A stretch of 64,000 bases of DNA from an uncultured Bacteroidales bacterium (GTDB lineage Bacteria > Bacteroidota > Bacteroidia > Bacteroidales > F082): positions 124,001 through 188,000 of the forward strand of contig CAMZAM010000001.1 of the NCBI GenBank assembly GCA_947304185.1. Direction: 5' to 3'. Below, piece after piece: positions 56,721-64,000 of this stretch. The notes beneath the pieces were generated by a model. That model was not told the origin of the DNA and did no database searches. It saw nothing but the letters and a program-made list of their open reading frames with translations. A program made the position numbers and the translations under genes. The first letter of the stretch is position 1. Each line of letters starts with the position of its first letter.

Positions 56721-57587
56721 ATGAGCATTAAATGCCCGTTTTGTGAATCAGAAAATACCCGTTTGCACCTCAAACTGAAGGATTATTTCCTTTCGCAAGA
56801 AGACTTCGAAATTCATGAGTGTGACGACTGCAAACTTCTTTTCACCTCTCCCCGACCAGACAAATCGGTCATCGGGAAGTATTATAAATCGGAGAATTAT
56901 CTCAGTCACAATGAGCATAAAAAAGGTCTCGTGCCTTTTATTTACAATTGCGTCAAAAAAATAAATGTAAAAAGAAAGTATAAAATCGCCACCCATACCA
57001 AACCATATCTTCTTGACTTTGGCTGTGGCGTCGGTGATTTCCTGCATTATGCCCAACAGAAAGGCTGCGAGGTGATGGGCTGCGATCTGAGCGAAGACGC
57101 GCGCAAGCTAGCATCGGAAAAGCTTGGTAAAACCATCGTCACACCCGAAGAAATCTTCACACTCCCCCACTCTACTTTCGACGTAATCACAATGTGGCAC
57201 GTGCTCGAACATATCGACGACCTGAAGTTCCAGGCCGATCAGCTTTACCGTCTTTTAAAGGACAATGGAAGACTAGTCATCGCGGTGCCAAACTACAAAT
57301 CATACGACGCGGAATATTACAAAGATAAATGGGCGGCCTACGACGTGCCACGACATTTGAATCATTTTCATAAAGAATCGTTGGAAAACATTTTCAACGG
57401 TAAATTTCAACTCGAAAAAATCCATCCGATGAAATGGGACGCATATTACATCTCAATGATGAGCGAAAAATTCGCCGGTCATTGCAACTCATTTATCAGA
57501 GGTATCTTCCGCGGCTTTATATCAAACTGCAAAGCCTGTAGGAGCGGAGAATATTCGAGTTTGATCTATGTTTTTCACAAAATTTGA
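56721..57587 (+). CDS. Class I SAM-dependent methyltransferase with N-terminal zinc ribbon
   Basis: The 288-residue protein has an N-terminal CPFC (5-8) and CDDC zinc-ribbon-like pairs, followed by a SAM-binding Rossmann domain (YLLDFGCGVGDFLHYAQQKG) and the MWHVLEHIDD block. This arrangement is typical of methyltransferases linked with glycan or lipid modification. The substrate is unknown. It follows parS-like copy 2 by 32 bases. Confidence 0.82.
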   Translation: MSIKCPFCESENTRLHLKLKDYFLSQEDFEIHECDDCKLLFTSPRPDKSVIGKYYKSENYLSHNEHKKGLVPFIYNCVKKINVKRKYKIATHTKPYLLDFGCGVGDFLHYAQQKGCEVMGCDLSEDARKLASEKLGKTIVTPEEIFTLPHSTFDVITMWHVLEHIDDLKFQADQLYRLLKDNGRLVIAVPNYKSYDAEYYKDKWAAYDVPRHLNHFHKESLENIFNGKFQLEKIHPMKWDAYYISMMSEKFAGHCNSFIRGIFRGFISNCKACRSGEYSSLIYVFHKI

Positions 57588-57709
57588 TTTTAGCCTATTT
57601 TTAGCCATTTTAAGGCGATTTTGAAATTTAACATGTTGCGCATCAAATTTTTTTAGAAAATGCCGTAGATAAAAGCAAATTTTGGAACGATTTTTGATAT
57701 AAAAAGGTC

Positions 57710-59971
57710 ATGAAGAAAATATTTATCATACTAATCGCCATCGCACTCATCGCCGTCTCATTTTTCGTGTACGAAAAAAATGAACGCGACGAGAACGCCG
57801 ACATGGAACAGTTCGCCAAAGTGATAGCCGACGAATCAGATAAGGATTTTGAAACGGCCGCATGCATATTTATCGAGAAGCTAAAAAACGATTCGACCGT
57901 CAACAGCTGGTTTGAGAAAAACATACCGAGCGACGACAGCATCTTCAACTATCTTAACAGTAAATATTTCGACAAAATCGAACTGCTTAACGACTATGCC
58001 ATAACATTCGCACTGTGCGACAACAACACCTATATAAATATTGACGGCGACGATGAAGTGCTCTGTAACGACTGGTTTGTGAACCTCATCGATGCCAACG
58101 ACAAGACCGTCGTTAACGACAACCTCTTCCAAGTCGACGACCCGACAACTGACACGTATTACCTGATATCCGTCGATTTTCCGCAAAACCACAGCATATA
58201 TCTTGAGTTTTATAAAGATAAAAATATCAACAGGTTTGCTACTGACAACCTGAGAAACTACTCGTTCAGTATCTACAAAAACAATATCCTCGACTATAAA
58301 TTCGGCAACTACCTCTACCCTAACAGTCTCAAAAATTTTATCGCACAAGACGACGGTATTCATAAAGGCAATAGATATAAACATCTGATACTCAACGATT
58401 TAAATCTCAACAAAACGATCGTTGTAACTATCGAATATGAACGCTGGCTGCGTTTTGTGGCACCGTTCTCCATCATCTTTTTCGCCCTGCTCCTCTCCTA
58501 TTTCCTTTATATTTATTTCTATGAAGGCCGCACCTATTTCCGTAATAGTTTCCATGGCAAGATGCAGACTACCATCCTTCTGACTCTTGCGTTCTCGTTC
58601 TTCGTAGTTGGCTTTGTTTCATTTCTGTTTTTGAACAATAATATCAAAAAGAAAACTGAAATTTCACAATACAAACAGGCTAACATCATTCGTAACCGAT
58701 TGGAAACTAACATTTTAGATGAAAACAGTCTGACAAACAACGAGTATCTGGTTAATCTCGCCGAGACTTTCATCTGCGATATCAAAATCTATGACCTTGA
58801 CGGAAATCTTATAAACTCCACACTAAGTTACCATTCGCATGTCGATGATTATCAGTCGATTAATGAAGAAGCTTATAATATCATCTATTACGAAGGAGCC
58901 GGTTATTACATGCAAAAAGAAATCTACGGCGATGAAAAATGCAGCTCATACTACTTCCCCATTCTTGATAAAAACAATGAGCTAATTGCCATATTGAACG
59001 TCCCATATTTCGACTCCGATTCAGAATATGACGACCGTATCTCCAGTTTCATCCTAAATTATATTAACATTATCATTGTCTTGCTTTGCATCACGTCCAT
59101 CATTATGATTTTGATTACGCGCAAGACGCTCAAGCCGTTGAAAATCATCGAGGAACAGATGAGTAAGACTACGTTTGGTGTTACCAACGAACCGATCAAA
59201 TGGGATAGTCGTGATGAGATTGGCGCACTCATCCAGCAATATAACAAAATGCTTGATCAGCTTGAGAATACAGCAAATCAGCTCGCCCGTAACGAACGCG
59301 AAAACGCCTGGCGCGAGATGGCACGTCAGGTGGCTCATGAGATCAAGAACCCGCTCACCCCAATGCGTCTGAACATTGAGTATCTGCAGATGCTTTGGGA
59401 AAGAAAAGACCCTGATTTCGAGGCTAATTTCAAAGAGACATTGTCATCGCTTCTCGAACAGATAGATACACTTTCGAAGATTGCAACAGCATTTTCCAAC
59501 TACGCTAAGCTACCTGAAAACACACCCACAACCTTCGACCTCAGCGAGCTTCTTAGGAGCACGATAAAACTTTATGACGTAGAGAAAAACATCTCTATCT
59601 CATTGATATACAACGAGAAAGAAGAATGGCCACTCTTCGCCGACCGTAACAACCTTGGAAGAGTTTTCGGCAACATCATCAAAAACGGCATTCAGGCCAT
59701 CGGCACAGAAACAGGTCATATCGAAGTGATACTCAATAAGTTAGGAGAGAGATACAAAATACAAATATCCGACAGCGGCTGCGGCATCAAAGAGGAAGAC
59801 AAAGCAAAGATCTTCTTCCCTAACTTTACCACAAAATCAAGCGGAATGGGAGTTGGACTGTCGGTGTCGCAAAACATCGTGCAGGCCATGGGAGGCAACA
59901 TCACATTCTCGAGCAAAGAAGGAATCGGCACAGTTTTCACAATTGATATACCTATTTTAAAAGAAATGTAA
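57710..59971 (+). CDS. NtrY-like sensor histidine kinase
   Basis: The 753-residue inner-membrane kinase has membrane segments near 5-20, 246-268, 288-312 and 450-472, enclosing two extracytoplasmic regions. A HAMP-type linker follows (about 472-525), then the HisKA box AHEIKNPLTPMRL with phospho-acceptor His543, and the HATPase domain (NLGRVFGNIIKNGIQAIG, DSGCGIKEED, GMGVGLSVSQNIV). The PLTPMRLNIEYLQ sequence is typical of NtrY-like kinases. No response-regulator gene lies nearby, so the partner is unknown and must be elsewhere. Confidence 0.9.
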   Translation: MKKIFIILIAIALIAVSFFVYEKNERDENADMEQFAKVIADESDKDFETAACIFIEKLKNDSTVNSWFEKNIPSDDSIFNYLNSKYFDKIELLNDYAITFALCDNNTYINIDGDDEVLCNDWFVNLIDANDKTVVNDNLFQVDDPTTDTYYLISVDFPQNHSIYLEFYKDKNINRFATDNLRNYSFSIYKNNILDYKFGNYLYPNSLKNFIAQDDGIHKGNRYKHLILNDLNLNKTIVVTIEYERWLRFVAPFSIIFFALLLSYFLYIYFYEGRTYFRNSFHGKMQTTILLTLAFSFFVVGFVSFLFLNNNIKKKTEISQYKQANIIRNRLETNILDENSLTNNEYLVNLAETFICDIKIYDLDGNLINSTLSYHSHVDDYQSINEEAYNIIYYEGAGYYMQKEIYGDEKCSSYYFPILDKNNELIAILNVPYFDSDSEYDDRISSFILNYINIIIVLLCITSIIMILITRKTLKPLKIIEEQMSKTTFGVTNEPIKWDSRDEIGALIQQYNKMLDQLENTANQLARNERENAWREMARQVAHEIKNPLTPMRLNIEYLQMLWERKDPDFEANFKETLSSLLEQIDTLSKIATAFSNYAKLPENTPTTFDLSELLRSTIKLYDVEKNISISLIYNEKEEWPLFADRNNLGRVFGNIIKNGIQAIGTETGHIEVILNKLGERYKIQISDSGCGIKEEDKAKIFFPNFTTKSSGMGVGLSVSQNIVQAMGGNITFSSKEGIGTVFTIDIPILKEM

Positions 59972-60008
59972 TATATTTGCATTTTTAAACGTTAACGACA
60001 AAAACGTA

Positions 60009-61514
60009 ATGAGCAACAACCCGATAAAAGCCCTCGCGGGTCAGACAGTAATCTACGGCATGGGAACCATCGTGCCGAGGTTATTGAATTATCTGCTGGT
60101 ACCTCTTTATACTCGCGTCTTCGCCCCGGGAGTCTACGGTCAGATCACCGACCTCTACGCTTGGATAGCATTCCTTCTCGCACTGCTGACCTATGGAATG
60201 GAGACGACTTTCTTCCGTTATACTCAGAAAGAGAACCCCGACAAGGTGTTTAACAACATCATCTCATGTATCATCACCACGACGGGAATATTCCTGATTT
60301 TATATTGTTGCTTATACCAAAACTTTGCGCATCTCATTCAGTATGAGCACAATACGCAATACGTCCTTTTCCTCGGAATCATCGTCGCACTTGACGCGCT
60401 GACAGCTGTACCGTTTGCAAAGTTAAGAAAGAATAATCAGGCTAAGTTATTTACTATCATCAAGATAGCCAACGTCACACTCTGTGTGGCATTGAATCTT
60501 TTCTTCTTGGTCATCATCCCGGAAACAGCATTGGCGATATCAGATAAAGTCTTCGGTCCACAAGCCGGATTGCTTATCTGGGTGCTGATTTCCAACGTCT
60601 TATCGAGTCTGTTAAGCCTCATTTTGCTGCTTCCACAGTTTAAAGGCTATCATTTCGAACTTGATAAGAGTTTCATCCGTCCGATGCTGGCCTATGCATT
60701 GCCGATTTTGCTCATCAACCTCGTGGGAATGGTCAACGAGGTGGCCGATAAGATCTTGATAAAATATCTCACCCCGATTCCTGACGCTGAAAGTCTTGCA
60801 ACGCTTGACATGACAGGGGAGGAGTACGCCCTGCAGCAACTTGGCATTTACGGCGCAAACTTTAAACTCGCCGTGCTGATGACAATCTTCATCCAGATGT
60901 TCCGTTATGCCTCGGAACCTTTCTTCTTCGGCAAGGCGAAAGACCGCAATGCACCTGAACTTTACGCCAAGGTGATGACATATTTTGTAATCTTCTGTTT
61001 GCTGATTTTCCTCGGCGTGATGCTTTACATCGACGTGCTGAAATATTTCATCGGAAGAGGCGGAAGTAACTACCATGAGGGCTTGATTATCGTACCTATA
61101 GTATTGATAGCCAATATGTTCTACGGAATAGTCTTTAACCTCTCAATATGGTTTAAGCTCACCGACAGAACGTTTTCGGGCACCATAATATCCATTATCG
61201 GCGCCTCGGTAACATTATTATGTCTCTTCATCCTTGTGCCGCGCATCGGTTACCTCGGCGCCGCCATCGCACACCTCGGCTGTTACACTATCATGATGTT
61301 AGTGTCGTATTTATGGGGACAGAAAGTGTTCCCAGTACCTTATCAGGTCGGAAGAATCTTCATGTACATGGTTTTGGCAATCGGATTATTCCTGATAAGT
61401 ACAGTATTTGGAGATTTTAGCATTGCTATCAGACTGACAATCAACACATTATTGATATTGATATACTTAGGTATAGTATTTGTTTTAGAACGTAAAAATC
61501 CTTTGAAGATATGA
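60009..61514 (+). CDS. Oligosaccharide flippase family protein
   Basis: The 501-residue protein has about 12-14 membrane segments. It begins [20 protein letters not shown], followed by [20 protein letters not shown], typical of MOP-family polysaccharide flippases. It differs clearly from the flippase at 867-2402 and has no glycan genes next to it. It overlaps dut by 4 bases, an arrangement I recognise as common in Bacteroidota, so it may serve a conserved envelope function rather than a strain-specific glycan. Confidence 0.88.
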   Translation: MSNNPIKALAGQTVIYGMGTIVPRLLNYLLVPLYTRVFAPGVYGQITDLYAWIAFLLALLTYGMETTFFRYTQKENPDKVFNNIISCIITTTGIFLILYCCLYQNFAHLIQYEHNTQYVLFLGIIVALDALTAVPFAKLRKNNQAKLFTIIKIANVTLCVALNLFFLVIIPETALAISDKVFGPQAGLLIWVLISNVLSSLLSLILLLPQFKGYHFELDKSFIRPMLAYALPILLINLVGMVNEVADKILIKYLTPIPDAESLATLDMTGEEYALQQLGIYGANFKLAVLMTIFIQMFRYASEPFFFGKAKDRNAPELYAKVMTYFVIFCLLIFLGVMLYIDVLKYFIGRGGSNYHEGLIIVPIVLIANMFYGIVFNLSIWFKLTDRTFSGTIISIIGASVTLLCLFILVPRIGYLGAAIAHLGCYTIMMLVSYLWGQKVFPVPYQVGRIFMYMVLAIGLFLISTVFGDFSIAIRLTINTLLILIYLGIVFVLERKNPLKI

Positions 61515-61948
61515 AATTAAACATTGTTAATAAATCTGACAACGCATTGCCGGCTTACGAGACAGTGAACTCGGCGGGCATGGATTTGAGAGCATATCTC
61601 CCTGACAGTGAATTGGTTATCAAGCCGATGCAACGCGCATTGGTACCAACAGGACTCTTCATGGAGATTCCGGTAGGGTATGAGGGACAGGTTCGTCCAC
61701 GCAGCGGACTGGCCATCAAGAGCGGCATCACCGTTTTGAACTCGCCTGGCACCATCGATGCCGACTACAGGGGCGAGGTGAAAGTGATTTTGATTAACCT
61801 GTCGGATGCCGACTTCGTCATCAAGAGCGGCGACCGCATCGCACAGCTTGTAATAGCAAAGCATGAACAGCCAGATGTTGTTGAAGTTCAGACACTTAGC
61901 GAGACGGAACGCGGTGCCGGAGGCTTCGGACATACCGGGAAGAGTTAA
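61511..61948 (+). CDS. dut: Deoxyuridine 5'-triphosphate nucleotidohydrolase
   Basis: The 145-residue trimeric-type dUTPase has all five motifs: [43 protein letters not shown] and the C-terminal [13 protein letters not shown]. It hydrolyses dUTP to dUMP, keeping uracil out of DNA. It overlaps the flippase by 4 bases. The TPR gene follows after 27 bases containing short gtgtagagtt repeats. Confidence 0.96.
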   Translation: MKLNIVNKSDNALPAYETVNSAGMDLRAYLPDSELVIKPMQRALVPTGLFMEIPVGYEGQVRPRSGLAIKSGITVLNSPGTIDADYRGEVKVILINLSDADFVIKSGDRIAQLVIAKHEQPDVVEVQTLSETERGAGGFGHTGKS

Positions 61949-61975
61949 AAGTGTAGAGTTTAGAGTGTAGAGTTA

Positions 61976-63676
61976 ATGAAGATTAAGTTTTTCATATTAA
62001 GCCTTTTAGCTTTATTAGTTACTGACGTTTTCGCGCAGAACGACACTGTTGTGCCCCGCAATCTCCCGAAGAACGCCGAGTATTTCTCAAAAGGTCTGGA
62101 AGCTAAATACAACGAGAACTATCCTTTGGCAATTGCCAATTTCGAGCAGGCACTGAAGTTTTTCGACGAGGACGACGCCTCAATGTACGAACTTGCGGCA
62201 CTGTATCAGCAAGTAGGTCGTAACAGCGAAGCCCTTTCGATGATACAACAGGCGGCCGACATGCAGCCCGATAACAAATGGTATCAGATCCGCTTGGCGC
62301 AGCTTCATCTGAAAAACTCCGATTATCAGACGTTTATAAAGATTTACGACAAGCTGATTGAGGCAGAACCCGACAATCTGGAGTACGTCGAGACTTACAT
62401 CGACGTGTTGCTGCGGGTTGGTGACTTCGACAAAGTGCTTGAAAAACTTGATATTTTAGAGCAGCAAGTGGGCAAAAACGAGTATATCTATCTGCAAAAG
62501 ATTCAGATATTCGACGAACAGGGCAAGAAAGACAAAGCCATTGAGGAGATGGAGAAACTCGTGGAGTTTATGCCCGACAACACCCGCTACAGAGCGCTTC
62601 TGGCCGAGGCCTACCGTAAGGTGAAACGTGACAAGGATGCTTATCAACAATATCTGAAAATCAAGGAGTTAGACCCCGAAGATAAATACGTCGACGTTTC
62701 GTTGATGGATTATTATCTGAGTATAGGCGATGTCGACAAGGCCTTTGATGAATTGATCTCAGCCATAAAAAACAAGAATCTTGATTTTGAAACGAAATCG
62801 CAGATTTACGACTTCTGGTTTGAGAAACAAAAGAATAAAAATTCGAGCAAAGACGCTGAAATGGCAGGAAATGCTTTCATTGAAACGCATCCCGACAAAT
62901 CGATCGGTTATTATATTCTCGGTACTGTTCATTATCTCGACCGTTCGTATGTAAAAGCCAAAGAATACTATAAGACAGCGTTAGATTGCGACAGTAAGAA
63001 TTATGTTACTTTGTATCAGATTACATTGTGCTGTTTTGATCTTCGTGAATATCAGGAGGCAATAGAGTATTCAGAAAGAGCCTTGTCGCTATATCCTGAA
63101 CAGCCACTGTTTTATTTTTTCAATGGCATGGCATGTTACAACATAAAGGATTATGAAAAGGCAATAACGGTTCTTGAAAAAGGTCGCAAACTATCGGCAA
63201 ATAAAGAACTTACAGCAAATTTCGATATGAGCATCGGCGATACTTATATCGTCTTGAATAACCATAAGAAGGCGTATGAGGCATACGACAGAGTGTTGCG
63301 TTCAGATCCAAATAATGTCAATGTCTTAAACAACTACGCCTATTATCTATCACTTGATAACCAAGACCTTGAGCGTGCTTTGGAGATGTCGGCAAAGACC
63401 ATTAAAGCTGAGCCTAAAAACGCTACTTATCTCGACACTTACGCTTGGGTTCTTTATAAATTGGGCAGTTATCAGGAGGCAAAAAAATATATGGATAGGG
63501 TTTTTAAATACGATAAGAATCCGAATGGCACCAATTATGAGCATTATGGAGATATCCTTTATAAGATGGGCGACAAGAAAAATGCCGTTAAAAACTGGAA
63601 AAAAGCCAAGAAAGTCGGCGATGAAGTATCGGAATTCCTTGATCAGAAAATAAAAGATGAGAAATTGTATGAATAG
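61976..63676 (+). CDS. Tetratricopeptide repeat protein, exported
   Basis: The 566-residue protein has a signal peptide (about 1-20, MKIKFFILSLLALLVTDVFA) and TPR units through most of its length, for example YPLAIANFEQALKFFDEDDA and EYQEAIEYSERALSLYPEQP. It is probably periplasmic or attached to the outer membrane and acts in protein-protein contacts. It overlaps the downstream DUF4292 lipoprotein gene by 8 bases; the order dut-TPR-DUF4292 is common in Bacteroidota, often followed by an M23 peptidase gene. The exact partner is unknown. Confidence 0.85.
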   Translation: MKIKFFILSLLALLVTDVFAQNDTVVPRNLPKNAEYFSKGLEAKYNENYPLAIANFEQALKFFDEDDASMYELAALYQQVGRNSEALSMIQQAADMQPDNKWYQIRLAQLHLKNSDYQTFIKIYDKLIEAEPDNLEYVETYIDVLLRVGDFDKVLEKLDILEQQVGKNEYIYLQKIQIFDEQGKKDKAIEEMEKLVEFMPDNTRYRALLAEAYRKVKRDKDAYQQYLKIKELDPEDKYVDVSLMDYYLSIGDVDKAFDELISAIKNKNLDFETKSQIYDFWFEKQKNKNSSKDAEMAGNAFIETHPDKSIGYYILGTVHYLDRSYVKAKEYYKTALDCDSKNYVTLYQITLCCFDLREYQEAIEYSERALSLYPEQPLFYFFNGMACYNIKDYEKAITVLEKGRKLSANKELTANFDMSIGDTYIVLNNHKKAYEAYDRVLRSDPNNVNVLNNYAYYLSLDNQDLERALEMSAKTIKAEPKNATYLDTYAWVLYKLGSYQEAKKYMDRVFKYDKNPNGTNYEHYGDILYKMGDKKNAVKNWKKAKKVGDEVSEFLDQKIKDEKLYE

Positions 63677-64000
63677 AATTCGTATTATATTGATATTCTT
63701 TGTTTTAACACTTCTGTTCGTTGGAACAGGCTGTTCATCGAAGAAAAAGATGACGAAGGCCACATTGCGCGAGTTCACCGCAAGCCATCTCATCAAGGAA
63801 GTGCAGGAAAACGAGTTTGATTTCGACAGTTTCCAAGCTAAGATAAACCTAAAGGTCGAGACCAACAACAAGAGTTTTAGCACTAAAGGACAGCTCCGAA
63901 TGCAGAAAGACAGCATCATCTGGACAAGCATCTCGGCACCTCTCGGAGTTGAAGTCTTGAGAATGATGGTGACGCCCGATTCGGTGTTTATGCTTAATCG
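63669..64000 (+). CDS. DUF4292 family lipoprotein, partial
   Basis: From ATG 63669, 110 codons remain open to the window end. A lipobox-type signal (LLFVGTGCSSKKK) gives a lipidated Cys at about residue 22, then FDFDSFQAKINLKVETNNKS, typical of DUF4292 proteins. These outer-membrane-lipoprotein-like factors have a LolB/LolA-like fold in prediction, function unproven. It overlaps the TPR gene by 8 bases. The C-terminus lies beyond the window. Confidence 0.8.
   Translation, partial: MNRIRIILIFFVLTLLFVGTGCSSKKKMTKATLREFTASHLIKEVQENEFDFDSFQAKINLKVETNNKSFSTKGQLRMQKDSIIWTSISAPLGVEVLRMMVTPDSVFMLN

Noticed and set aside
61949-61975. gtgtagagtt / tttagagt repeats between dut and the TPR gene
   Set aside because: Only two degenerate units; too short to call an element.

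Overview
The window comes from a chromosome of a Bacteroidota bacterium, most likely of the order Bacteroidales. Supporting signs are many TAnnTTTG-type -7 promoter boxes, three secreted proteins with type IX secretion (T9SS) type A C-terminal sorting domains, lineage-typical families (DUF4954, DUF4175, DUF4292, Wzi, a thioester-less alpha-2-macroglobulin), a FeoA-FeoB fusion, a zinc-less DksA-like protein and an 80-residue-class ATP synthase epsilon. T9SS cargo argues against a close relative of the genus Bacteroides. I cannot name a genus from sequence alone.

Layout. 1-7.5 kb (minus): a surface-polysaccharide operon with O-antigen ligase/polymerase, Wzi, an opine-dehydrogenase-like enzyme, LicD, a Wzx-like flippase and a glycosyltransferase that runs off the left edge. 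7.6-11.1 kb: a PlsC-like acyltransferase, an FMN-binding membrane protein and a BamA-like barrel. 11.2-19.9 kb: rsmI, an acidic hypothetical protein, tdk, a giant alpha-2-macroglobulin and tsaB. This block is bracketed by an 82-bp inverted repeat pair, each copy next to a dispersed GTCATTTCGA-type repeat. 20-31.3 kb (plus): nucleotide-sugar genes rfbC, rfbD, rfbB, DUF4954, nagB, wbpD-like, wbpB-like, galE, manC-like and a wbpM/capD-like dehydratase, ending at a tRNA-Thr. 31.4-41.9 kb: a small membrane protein, a ROK sugar kinase, ileS, a dksA-like gene, lspA, atpD-atpC, a porin, a YeiH-type transporter and a small membrane protein. 42-47.3 kb: tRNA-Cys, feoAB, then an opposing operon under a cobalamin riboswitch. 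That operon encodes two T9SS-sorted surface proteins and a 57-residue cysteine-rich CWC protein. 47.3-64 kb: folB, gltX, a third T9SS protein, DUF4175, ybeY, mnmG between two perfect 16-bp palindromes resembling parS, a methyltransferase, an NtrY-like kinase, a second flippase, dut, a TPR protein and the start of a DUF4292 lipoprotein.

Two gene sets dominate the accessory content: envelope glycan synthesis and export (the left operon plus the 20-31 kb sugar genes), and metal or cofactor acquisition (feoAB and the B12-riboswitch operon). The most interesting candidate system is that riboswitch operon: it looks like a cobalamin-responsive, T9SS-exported surface module without btuB or ABC transporter genes beside it. 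A second theme is repeats entering genes. Peptides that look repeat-derived occur in frame in tsaB, rfbD, the acidic hypothetical protein and the C-terminus of the O-antigen ligase.
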